DNA from: Mycobacterium sp. 236(2023)
GTDB lineage: Bacteria; Actinomycetota; Actinomycetes; Mycobacteriales; Mycobacteriaceae
Reading direction: 5' to 3'
Assembly (NCBI RefSeq): GCF_029623955.1
Contig: NZ_JARSBP010000005.1
Coordinates: 62,001 to 126,000 of the forward strand
DNA length: 64,000 nt
The translations under genes and the position numbers were made by a program. Under the pieces are notes generated by a model. It saw only the letters and a program-made list of their open reading frames with translations, did no database searches and was not told the origin of the DNA. This document shows, in pieces, positions 50,836 to 58,789 of the stretch; the stretch's first letter is position 1; each line of letters begins with the position of its first letter.

Positions 50836-51696
50836 ATGAGCCAGGCAACTCCCTCGGCCACCCGCGATTCGCGTCCGCAAACTGCCAACTACCCGTCCCC
50901 CTTGATCGAAGTCCGGGGCGTATCTGCCGGCTACGAGAACAAGCGCCAGAAAACTCGCCTCATTGCCCTGCGGGATGTGGAACTCGAGGTTTACCGCGGC
51001 GAGTTCCTTGCCATTGTCGGCCCCTCCGGCTGCGGCAAGACCACGCTGATCAACATGATCGCCGGCTTCATGAAGCCGTTGGAAGGCACGATCCGCGTGG
51101 ACGGCAAGATCGTCACCGGGCCCGGGCCAGACCGGACGATGGTGTTCCAGGACTACGCGGTGCTCCCGTGGCGCACCGTGTACAGCAACGTCAAGTTCGC
51201 GCTGGAGAACCGGCACCCGCGCCCCTCCAAGGACGCCATGGCCGAACGCATCGGCCGGGCACTGGAGCTGGTCAGCCTCACCGGCTTCGAAAAGTCCTAC
51301 CCCTACGAGCTTTCCGGCGGGATGCGCCAAAGAGTGGGAATCGCAAGGGCTTTGGTGTCCGATCCGGAGATCCTGCTGATGGACGAGCCGTTCGGCGCCG
51401 TCGACGCGATGACCCGCGAGGCCATGCAGGCCGAGTTCGAGAAGATCATCGCCGAGACAGGCCAGACGGTCGTGTTCATCACCCACTCCATCGACGAGGC
51501 ACTCACCCTCGCCGACCGCGTCGTGATGGTGTCGAACAGGCCGGGACGCGTCAAGGAGATCATCGACGTCGACCTTCCGCGGTCCCGCTTCGACGAAGGA
51601 GTCAAGCGCAGCGACCGTTTCGGCCAACTGCGCGAATACATCTGGAGCGAGCTCCAGGCCGAGGCACTGGGTGCGAAGACCGGAGGAGATCAATGA
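50836..51696 (+). CDS. ABC transporter ATP-binding protein, SsuB/TauB type
   Basis: A 286-residue ATPase with Walker A GPSGCGKTT (about 66-74), Q-loop FQDYAVLPWRT, signature LSGGMRQR, Walker B ILLMDEPFGAVD and the switch His in ITHSIDEAL. It begins an operon with permease, binding protein and two LVIVD proteins, all following a LacI operator. The 20-residue N-terminal extension before the nucleotide-binding domain is longer than in most family members. Confidence 0.92.
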   Translation: MSQATPSATRDSRPQTANYPSPLIEVRGVSAGYENKRQKTRLIALRDVELEVYRGEFLAIVGPSGCGKTTLINMIAGFMKPLEGTIRVDGKIVTGPGPDRTMVFQDYAVLPWRTVYSNVKFALENRHPRPSKDAMAERIGRALELVSLTGFEKSYPYELSGGMRQRVGIARALVSDPEILLMDEPFGAVDAMTREAMQAEFEKIIAETGQTVVFITHSIDEALTLADRVVMVSNRPGRVKEIIDVDLPRSRFDEGVKRSDRFGQLREYIWSELQAEALGAKTGGDQ

Positions 51697-52535
51697 GCTC
51701 GGGCCCACTGCCATCGCCTACGACCGCCAGATCGTCGGCCGTCACCGAGACGATCACGCGGAGTTGGTGGTCGAGGTTCCGCAGCCCGATCATCACGGTG
51801 ATCAACCTGACGCTGTTCTTCACGGCCTGGCAGTTGCTCGCGCTTTCGGAAGTCATCAACCCGCTGTTCTTCCCCAAGGCCACCGACATGTTCGCAGCGA
51901 TCTACCACGGCTTCGCCGATGGCGTGATCTGGCCGCAGCTGGTCCACAGCGTCCGGAACTTCACCGCCGGCCTGCTGATCGCCGGCGCGATCGGGATCCC
52001 GCTCGGCCTGTTGATGGGTGGCGTCCGGATCGTCGACCTGATCCTGAGCCCGTACGTGTGGGCCATGACGGCGCTGCCCCGCGTCGCGCTCATCCCACTG
52101 CTGATCCTCATCCTGGGCTTCGGAAACTCGATGCAGCTCACCATCATCGTGCTCTCGGCGGTGTTCCCGATGATGGTCAACTGCATGGAAGGCGTGAAGA
52201 CCGTCGACCCGTCACTCGTTCGGGCGGGCCGGATCTTCGGCGCCAACCAGTTTCAGCTCTACGGCAAGGTGATCCTGCCGTTCACCCTGCCGTTCGTCAT
52301 CAGCGGCATCAACCAGGGCATCGCGCGCGGCCTGGTCGGCATGCTCATCGGCGAGCTGCTTGGCGGCGGCGGCAAGGGCCTCGGATTCCTGCTCGACCGC
52401 GCGGGCGACCAGTTCGATGCGCCGATGATGTACGGCACCCTGCTGATCCTGGCGATCATGTCGGTCGGTCTCGTCCAGGGGACCCGCTGGGTCGAGCGCC
52501 GGGCAGCGCCCTGGCGGAACTTCGCAGTCGCGTAG
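51693..52535 (+). CDS. ABC transporter permease, SsuC/TauC type
   Basis: A 280-residue permease with six membrane segments and an EAA loop (RAGRIFGANQFQLYGKVILPF). The start ATG overlaps the ATPase stop (ATGA). Only one permease gene is present, so a homodimer is expected, in contrast to the two permeases of the 10-13 kb importer. Confidence 0.9.
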   Translation: MSSGPLPSPTTARSSAVTETITRSWWSRFRSPIITVINLTLFFTAWQLLALSEVINPLFFPKATDMFAAIYHGFADGVIWPQLVHSVRNFTAGLLIAGAIGIPLGLLMGGVRIVDLILSPYVWAMTALPRVALIPLLILILGFGNSMQLTIIVLSAVFPMMVNCMEGVKTVDPSLVRAGRIFGANQFQLYGKVILPFTLPFVISGINQGIARGLVGMLIGELLGGGGKGLGFLLDRAGDQFDAPMMYGTLLILAIMSVGLVQGTRWVERRAAPWRNFAVA

Positions 52536-52593
52536 TCACCAGTCCCACAACCTCGCTCGTCACTACAACGATGTAAACGACAAGGAGAAGTGC

Positions 52594-53694
52594 ATGAGAA
52601 GAAGCAAACGATTGTTATCACTTTTCGGGGCCGGCGTGGCGTTCGCGACCATGCTCAGCGGCTGCGGAAGCAACGATTCCTCAAGCGGCGGAGCGAGTTC
52701 GACCGCGGCGCTGCCCACCAGCGAAGCCGAGATCAACGGCGATATCGACGCGTCGAAGGTGAAGAAGAAGATCGTCGTGGCCGTCGACAACCCCTACTAC
52801 CTCTTCCACCACGACGTGCTCGTGGCTCAGGACAAGGGTTACTTCAAAGAGGTCGGGATCGACGAGGTCGAGATCGTCACCGTCGAAGACCCCCTGCCGG
52901 CACTCATCGGCGGATCCGTCGACTTCGCCCTCTACGACACCGACACCACGATCGCGGCCGCCGCGAAGTCCAAGTCCGGCGTGCGCTATCTGTCCGTCTA
53001 TCTCGGCGGCGAGGCCAACATCCTCGGCGTGAGTGAGGGCATCGAGACGGCCGAGGATCTGAAGGGCAAGACCATCACCGGCGGCCAGTTCGGCAGCCGC
53101 AACGACTTCCTGATCCGAAAGCTGCTCACCGACAACGGAATCAATCCCGATACCGACGTCACCTTGGTCAGCACCGGCGGTCAGTCCAACGAGCGCCTGC
53201 AGTCGGTCATCGCGGGTACGGTCGACGGCGCGAGCCTTCAGTTGCGGCACCGGGCGCTGCTTGAGGCCGAGGGTGGCAAGTTCCTCTTCGAGGAGCTGGG
53301 ACAGGTCCCGCAGAACGGCTGGTCGGCCAACAAGATCCTGACCGAGAGCCCCGAGACAGCGGCAGCCTTCCTGGTGGCCACGCTCAAGGCCCGCCAGTTC
53401 ATCACCGACGTCGCCAACAAGGACGCCGTGCTGGACCTCATGGCCTCCAAGGGATTCGAACTCCCGCAGGAGTACCGCGACGCGTACGCCGCCGAGCAGG
53501 CGCCCGATTATCACACCGCCGACGGCGGCTTCGATGTAACCGACATGAATCAGTTCATCGACGAACAGATCGAGCTCGACGTCGTCCCGCCGGGCACCAA
53601 CTGGCGCGAGTACGTGGATCTGATTCCGCTGTGGCGTGCACAGAAGAACCTGGGTCTCCCCCTGCGGCCCAGCCCCTCGGAAATGGACCAGTGA
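52594..53694 (+). CDS. ABC transporter substrate-binding lipoprotein (NMT1/THI5-like)
   Basis: A 366-residue lipoprotein with a basic start, a hydrophobic stretch and lipobox LSGC (Cys24 of MLSGCGSN). The NMT1/THI5-type binding fold follows: DNPYYLFHHDVLVAQDKGYFKEVGI, then GGSVDFALYDTDT and GKTITGGQFGSRND. Members bind pyrimidine precursors, sulfonates or aromatic acids. An operator-like sequence overlaps codons 4-8. A ribosome site AAGGAGAAG precedes the ATG. The next gene overlaps its stop. Confidence 0.9.
   Translation: MRRSKRLLSLFGAGVAFATMLSGCGSNDSSSGGASSTAALPTSEAEINGDIDASKVKKKIVVAVDNPYYLFHHDVLVAQDKGYFKEVGIDEVEIVTVEDPLPALIGGSVDFALYDTDTTIAAAAKSKSGVRYLSVYLGGEANILGVSEGIETAEDLKGKTITGGQFGSRNDFLIRKLLTDNGINPDTDVTLVSTGGQSNERLQSVIAGTVDGASLQLRHRALLEAEGGKFLFEELGQVPQNGWSANKILTESPETAAAFLVATLKARQFITDVANKDAVLDLMASKGFELPQEYRDAYAAEQAPDYHTADGGFDVTDMNQFIDEQIELDVVPPGTNWREYVDLIPLWRAQKNLGLPLRPSPSEMDQ
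52603..52616. promoter_or_regulatory. Operator-like sequence inside the binding-protein gene start
   Basis: AGCAAACGATTGTT matches the site at 50784 at 12 of 14 positions. It overlaps the first codons of the lipoprotein gene, 1.8 kb downstream of the promoter copy. It might be an auxiliary operator for looping or chance similarity. Confidence 0.35.
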
Positions 53695-54875
53695 CGACAG
53701 AAACCGCTTCTGCGCAGGGGGTTCGGCTCATCGGCCAGCACGATCTGGCCGGACGCGGCGACGGCATGCAGGTGATGCGTCACGGGAACGCCCTGTATGT
53801 CGGGCACGCTGGGACAAGCGGAGCGGGCACGTCGATCCTCGACGTGTCCGCTCCGGACCAGCCCCAGCTTGTCGCGCAGTGGGACGCGCCCGCCAACACC
53901 CACACCCACAAGGTCCAGATCGCCGACGGTCTGTTACTGGTCAACCACGAGCGGTTCCCATACCGCCCCAAGAAGCCCCTCGGGCCGCACTCGGCCGGCG
54001 TCGCGATCTACCGTGTGGACAATCCTTTCGAGCCCGAGCAGATCTCGTTCTGGGAATCGGGCGGCAAGGGCGTACACCGCATCGTCTGGGAGGGCGGTCG
54101 CTACGCCCACATGTCCGGGGTTCCCGATGGTTTCACCGACCGCATCTGGATGACCATCGACCTGGCGGACCCCGAGAAGCCCGAGCTCGCCGCGCGCTGG
54201 TGGTGGCCGGGCCAGTGGACCGCGGGCGGCGAGTCCGTCGACTGGCCGGCCGGGCACCGGGTCGCGGCCCACCACGGCCTGACCGAGGGCGATTACACGT
54301 ACCTGGGTTACGACGACGCCAACCTGGTCGTGCTCGACACCACCGACCCGATCAAGCCCCGAGAGGTGTCGCGGCTGGCGTGGAAGGGCGGCGCGACGCA
54401 CACGTGTATGCCGCTGCACGACCGCGGACTGCTCGTGGTCACCGACGAGCAGCAGCACGACGGCCCCCACGGCGAGGAACGGCGGATCCATCTGATCGAC
54501 ATCGCCGATCCTGCAGCGCCGAAGTACCTGCGCGCGCTGCCCGCACCCGCGACGTCGTTCGACGAACTCCCGCAACGGTTCGGGCCGCACAACTTCCACG
54601 AGAACCGGGAGGCGTCCTACCGCAGCAACCGGGTGGTGTTCGCGACGTACTTCAGTGCGGGTCTGCGGGTGTACGACCTGACGGATCCGGAGGATCCCCG
54701 GGAGATCGCGCACTGGGTGAGCGAGGCGCCTGCCGGCTCGCCGGTGCCGCAGGCCAACGATCTCTTCGTCGACGAGCACAACCTCATCTGGGTGACCGAC
54801 CGCGGCACCGGCGGTGTCTTCTGTCTCGAACCGCTGCCTGAGCTGGCCGACCTGATGCGGGAAGCTGCTTTGTGA
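53691..54875 (+). CDS. LVIVD-repeat beta-propeller protein A, histidine-rich
   Basis: A 394-residue protein made of LVIVD-type blades (GTSILDVSAPDQPQLVAQW, NLVVLDTTDPIKPREVSRL, IHLIDIADPAAPKYLRAL, LRVYDLTDPEDPREIAHW). No signal peptide is visible. His129 (GVHRIVW), His195 (AHHGLT), His237 (ATHTCMPL), His300 and His303 (GPHNFH) recur at the same places in the neighbouring paralogue, which suggests a metal site on the propeller axis rather than a purely structural repeat protein. GTGA overlap with the binding protein gene. Enzymatic role unknown. Confidence 0.8.
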   Translation: MTTETASAQGVRLIGQHDLAGRGDGMQVMRHGNALYVGHAGTSGAGTSILDVSAPDQPQLVAQWDAPANTHTHKVQIADGLLLVNHERFPYRPKKPLGPHSAGVAIYRVDNPFEPEQISFWESGGKGVHRIVWEGGRYAHMSGVPDGFTDRIWMTIDLADPEKPELAARWWWPGQWTAGGESVDWPAGHRVAAHHGLTEGDYTYLGYDDANLVVLDTTDPIKPREVSRLAWKGGATHTCMPLHDRGLLVVTDEQQHDGPHGEERRIHLIDIADPAAPKYLRALPAPATSFDELPQRFGPHNFHENREASYRSNRVVFATYFSAGLRVYDLTDPEDPREIAHWVSEAPAGSPVPQANDLFVDEHNLIWVTDRGTGGVFCLEPLPELADLMREAAL

Positions 54876-56101
54876 CCGCACCCGGATTCACCTCGGCCGG
54901 CGTGGAATTCGTCGGATACCACGATGTCGGCGGCAAACCGGTCTTCAAGCTGGCGATGCAGGTGGTCGAAAACCGCTGGTATCTCTATGCGACCCACTTC
55001 TGGGAGCCGCGGCTGTCCGTCTTCGACGTCACCGACCCGGCGGACCCGCGCCTTGTCGGTGCCATCGAGGGTCCCGATGAAGCGGCTACCTGGCAGGTCC
55101 AGGTCGCCGAGGGGTTGATGGTCCAGGGATTGGAACGGCGCCCGGTAGCGTGGGGTGGGGATCCGGCGGACACTTCCGACGAAGGCATCCGTTTCTTCGA
55201 CGTGCGTGACCCTGTCTCGCCGAAGCTGTTGAGCCAGTGGCGAACCGGGGCACACGGTGTGCATCGCAACCACTACACGGGTGGACGCTACGTCCATGTG
55301 ACGGCGAGCCGCCGCGGGTTCGACGGCAACATCTATGTCATCCTCGACGTCTCCGATCGGGAGCATCCCGAGGAGGTGGCGATGTGGTTCCATCCACAGC
55401 AGTACACCGCCGCCGGAGGCGGCAATCTAACCGGAGCCGCAGGGGAGACCCCGTCGCGGCGGATCTCGCTGCACGGCCCGCCGTATGTCCTCGGTGACCG
55501 TGCATACCTGAGCTACGGGGCCGCCGGCATCGTCATCCTCGACATCTCTGACATCACGAATCCGACGTTGGTCTCGCGCCTCGACATCGGCGCCGCGTTC
55601 TCGAGCATGATCGCCATGCACAGCGTCGTCCCACTCCCGCAACGAAACCTGTTGCTGGTCAACACCGAAGCGATTGCCGAACGCCAGCAGGAGGCCTATA
55701 ACTTCGCCGGCATCGTCGACGTCAGCGACGAGTTGCACCCACGCGTCATCTCGCTGCTGCCGATACCCGAACCCGCCCCGGACGCGGCGTATCCGAACTT
55801 CAGCACGCGCGGTGGGCGCTTCGGCCCGCACAACCAGCACCACCCACAGGGGGCGGAACTGCTCGCCGACGACAACCTGATGTTCATGACGTGGTTCAAC
55901 GCGGGGCTACGCATCTATGACATCAGCGACGAGTACCTGCCGCGCGAAGTCGCCTGGTATCTCCCCGACGATCCCACCGAACGCCGCGGGCTGCTGCCGA
56001 AGACGTTGGTCACCCAATCCGAGGACGTCCTGGTCGACGCCCGCGGCAACATCTACTTCTCCGACAAGAACCACGGCTTGCATATCGTCAGGCTGCGCTG
56101 A
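54872..56101 (+). CDS. LVIVD-repeat beta-propeller protein B, histidine-rich
   Basis: A 409-residue paralogue of protein A with the same blade repeats (LSVFDVTDPADPRLVGAI, IRFFDVRDPVSPKLLSQW, IVILDISDITNPTLVSRL). Conserved histidines are His131 (GVHRNH), His201 (SLHGPP), His250 (AMHSVVPL), His320 and His323 (GPHNQH). It overlaps protein A by four bases (GTGA). The two may form a heteromer or act on successive intermediates. The 3' end is four bases from the convergent FAD oxidoreductase. Confidence 0.8.
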   Translation: MTAPGFTSAGVEFVGYHDVGGKPVFKLAMQVVENRWYLYATHFWEPRLSVFDVTDPADPRLVGAIEGPDEAATWQVQVAEGLMVQGLERRPVAWGGDPADTSDEGIRFFDVRDPVSPKLLSQWRTGAHGVHRNHYTGGRYVHVTASRRGFDGNIYVILDVSDREHPEEVAMWFHPQQYTAAGGGNLTGAAGETPSRRISLHGPPYVLGDRAYLSYGAAGIVILDISDITNPTLVSRLDIGAAFSSMIAMHSVVPLPQRNLLLVNTEAIAERQQEAYNFAGIVDVSDELHPRVISLLPIPEPAPDAAYPNFSTRGGRFGPHNQHHPQGAELLADDNLMFMTWFNAGLRIYDISDEYLPREVAWYLPDDPTERRGLLPKTLVTQSEDVLVDARGNIYFSDKNHGLHIVRLR

Positions 56102-56104
56102 CAG

Positions 56105-57643
56105 CTAAGGGCTCGTCATCGTCGTGGTCACACCCAGGTCGGCCAGCACCGTCCGCGCGGTGTTGCGCCCGGGCCGCCCTGACACCGAACCACCCGGGTG
56201 AGACGTCGATCCGGTCAGGTACAGGCCCGCGATGTCGGTCCGGTAGTCCATCCAACCGGGGATGACCGTCCCGTCGTCGAGTGCGAACTCCCCTCCGTGG
56301 CAGGATCCGCCGATGTTCGAAAAGTTGTGGGCGGCAAGGGAGGTGGGCGACTCGGGCCTGATGGCCAGGATGTCGGCGTCGTCGATCCCGTCGATGTGCC
56401 GGCGTGCGATGTTCAGGAGCACCTTGGCGTAGTCCGCTGCCTGGGCGTCCGACCACGGCTTGCCGTCGCGCAGCTGCGGCGCCACGGTGAGGAACTTGAA
56501 TGTCCCGCCGGGCGCGCGTTGCGGATCCACCACCGTCGACGACATGATCAGCAGCCACGGGTCGTCGGTTTCCAGGCGCCCCTCGGAGAGGCCGGCGACC
56601 TGGCGGAGCAACCCCTCCGGTGAGCCCAGCGCCCCGGCCGCGGCCGTGAGAGATCCCTGTGCGGACCGGTACCGGGCATCGGCGCGCAGCGCGAAATGCA
56701 CAGCAAACAACGGGATTCCGGGCTGCCAGAGGCGCGCTGCCTCGTCGGCGACGTGTGACGGCGCCTCCAGCATGGCGCTGAGCTCGCTCAGATGGCTCCC
56801 CGCGACGACGGCTCGCTCGGCGCGGAACTCACGCCCGTCGTCGGTCCGCACGCCGACGCAGCGGCCGTCCTCCACGACATAGGAGCGCACCCACGCCGAC
56901 GTCTCGATGGTGCCCCCGTGGTCGGTGATGTGCGCGGCTAAGGAATTCGGCAGTGCGCCGGACCCGCCGACGGGGGTGGTCCAGCCGAAGGCCAGCCGAC
57001 CGGCCATGATCGCGGCAGGCAGCGCACCCGTTCCGGGCCGCTCGGGCGGCTGAATCGTGGCGAACGCCATCCAGGACATCACCTGTCGCGGAACCGGATG
57101 CTCGAACGTCGAGTCGATGACGTCCCAGGCGCTGCGTTGCCGCAGCGCTTCGTAGCTTCGCGACGACGGCGTATCGGGGAGCGGGAGCCCGGCCGACAGA
57201 TGTGCGTGTGCGACGCGCTGCCCGGCGTTCCAGTCGTGGATCATCGCGACGAGCGCGTCGGCGTCTGCCTGCGAGTACCTGGCGAACTCGGCGGCGGTCC
57301 TGTGCAGGTCCGGGTGCACGGTCAGCAGGTCACCGTCGGCGAGGGGGAACACGACCGCCGGGTCGGTGACGATGTATTCGAGTCCGTACTTCGCGATGAG
57401 GCCGAGTTCGTCGTCTCTGATCAACGGATTGGACTGGAGGACGACGTGCGCCGTCGAGCAGGAGTCGTGCTGCCAGCCGGGAAGGGTGAGCTCTTCGGAT
57501 ACGGTGTTGCCGCCGAGGATATCCCGTCCTTCGAGGACGGTGACGGACAACCCGGCCTCGGCGAGGTAGGCCGCGCACACGAGGGCGTTGTGCCCGCCAC
57601 CGACCACGACCACGTCACTGGCATTTCCTGTGGAGCGAGCCAC
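56105..57643 (-). CDS. Phytoene-desaturase-like FAD-dependent oxidoreductase
   Basis: A 512-residue flavoprotein. The N-terminal FAD motif is VVVVGGGHNALVCAAYLAEAG followed by VLEGRDILGGNTVSEE. The C-terminal FAD contact is LYLTGSTSHPGGSVSGRPGRNTA. This is the phytoene desaturase/NAD(P)/FAD-dependent oxidoreductase group (PYROXD2-like), which also includes enzymes for amine and small-molecule oxidation. It shares a divergent promoter and a perfect LacI-type palindrome with the C-C hydrolase gene. Confidence 0.85.
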   Translation of the reverse strand: MARSTGNASDVVVVGGGHNALVCAAYLAEAGLSVTVLEGRDILGGNTVSEELTLPGWQHDSCSTAHVVLQSNPLIRDDELGLIAKYGLEYIVTDPAVVFPLADGDLLTVHPDLHRTAAEFARYSQADADALVAMIHDWNAGQRVAHAHLSAGLPLPDTPSSRSYEALRQRSAWDVIDSTFEHPVPRQVMSWMAFATIQPPERPGTGALPAAIMAGRLAFGWTTPVGGSGALPNSLAAHITDHGGTIETSAWVRSYVVEDGRCVGVRTDDGREFRAERAVVAGSHLSELSAMLEAPSHVADEAARLWQPGIPLFAVHFALRADARYRSAQGSLTAAAGALGSPEGLLRQVAGLSEGRLETDDPWLLIMSSTVVDPQRAPGGTFKFLTVAPQLRDGKPWSDAQAADYAKVLLNIARRHIDGIDDADILAIRPESPTSLAAHNFSNIGGSCHGGEFALDDGTVIPGWMDYRTDIAGLYLTGSTSHPGGSVSGRPGRNTARTVLADLGVTTTMTSP

Positions 57644-57690
57644 TTTCGTCCTTCCGCCGGGACTTCCTTCTTGCTACCGTAAGAGAGGCC

Positions 57691-57702
57691 GCAATCGATT
57701 GC
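57691..57702. promoter_or_regulatory. LacI-type operator, FAD oxidoreductase / hydrolase divergent promoter
   Basis: GCAATCGATTGC is a perfect 12-base palindrome (extends to GCAATCGATTGCAA). It lies 48 bases upstream of the FAD oxidoreductase start and 26 bases before the chosen hydrolase start, and can repress both. Confidence 0.75.
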
Positions 57703-57727
57703 AATGGTGAAATCGAGGATCAGGAAC

Positions 57728-58789
57728 ATGGACGAATACGTCGCCTCCGCGCGCTCACACTGGGGACCCCGCTTCACCGCGAACGGCGTTCCCCCCGCGG
57801 ATTTCGATCGGGTCATGGCGAGCCTCGAATCCTGGGACCACTGGTGCTCCGCGTGGTCGGACGCGGCACAGGTGCACGAGGACCTCGGAAACGAGGCGCT
57901 CGACGAGGGCCGACTCCGCTCGGCCGCCGCACACCTGAGCACCGCCGCCGTCGTCTATCACTTCGCGAAGTTCGTCTACGTCCGTGATCTGGACCAGATG
58001 CGCGCGGCACACGAAGCGGCGGTGCGGTGCCTCGATTCCGCACTGCCCTACCTCGATCCGCCCGGCGAGCGGATCCAGATGCCGTTCGAGGGCGCGAAGA
58101 TCTACGGAATCCTGCGCAAGCCGACAGGACCGGGCCCCCATCCGGCAGTCATCCTGGTGCCCGGCCTGGATTCCACCAAGGAGGAATTGCGCGCCACCGA
58201 GAACCTGTTCCTCGAACGCGGGCTGGCCACCTTCAGCGTGGACGGGCCCGGGCAGGGCGAGGCCGAGTACGACCTGCCCATCCGGGCAGACTGGGAAGTG
58301 CCGGGCCGGGCGTTCGTCGACATCCTGGTGGCCCGCGACGACATCGACGCCGACCGCATCGGCGTCTGGGGTGTCAGCCTCGGCGGCTACTACGCGCCGC
58401 GCTTCGCCAGCGGTGACGACCGCATCAAGGCATGCGTAAGCCTCTGCGGGCCTTACTGTTTCGGCGAGAACTGGGACATGATGCCGGCCCTGACCCGCGA
58501 GACGTTCACCGTCCGGTCCCGCTCGGAGAACGAGGAGCAGGGCCGCGCGCTGGCGCTCACGCTCTCGATGGACGGGCGGACGTCGAGCCTACGCTGCCCG
58601 ACACTGATCATCGCGGGCAAGAAGGACCGTCTCATCCCATGGCAGCAGGCCGAGCGGCTGCACCACGAAGTCGAGGGCAGCGACTTCCTCCTGCTGGCTG
58701 ACGGCAACCACGGCTGCGCCAATGTGCTTGCCGCGCATCGCTACCGCACGGCGGACTGGATGGCCGAGCGGCTCAAGGCGTCTCGTTGA
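57728..58789 (+). CDS. Alpha/beta hydrolase of the 2,6-dihydroxypseudooxynicotine hydrolase type
   Basis: A 353-residue hydrolase with a helical N-terminal region (about 1-115) typical of the FrsA/DHPON-hydrolase group and a catalytic domain. Ser217 (VWGVSLGG), Asp300 (AGKKDRLIP) and His328 (DGNHGCAN) form the triad. Glu247 in FGENWD is close to the place of the extra Glu described for the pAO1 nicotine-pathway C-C hydrolase. The ATG was chosen after GAGGATCAGGA; an ATG at 57704 overlaps the operator. It would cleave a C-C bond next to a carbonyl or hydrolyse an ester. Overlaps the convergent Mo-subunit gene by 17 bases. Confidence 0.82.
   Translation: MDEYVASARSHWGPRFTANGVPPADFDRVMASLESWDHWCSAWSDAAQVHEDLGNEALDEGRLRSAAAHLSTAAVVYHFAKFVYVRDLDQMRAAHEAAVRCLDSALPYLDPPGERIQMPFEGAKIYGILRKPTGPGPHPAVILVPGLDSTKEELRATENLFLERGLATFSVDGPGQGEAEYDLPIRADWEVPGRAFVDILVARDDIDADRIGVWGVSLGGYYAPRFASGDDRIKACVSLCGPYCFGENWDMMPALTRETFTVRSRSENEEQGRALALTLSMDGRTSSLRCPTLIIAGKKDRLIPWQQAERLHHEVEGSDFLLLADGNHGCANVLAAHRYRTADWMAERLKASR

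Noticed and set aside
52569..52582. CGATGTAAACGACA upstream of the binding-protein gene as another LacI operator
   Set aside because: Only one half resembles the consensus and the symmetry is poor; the intragenic site at 52603 is the better match.
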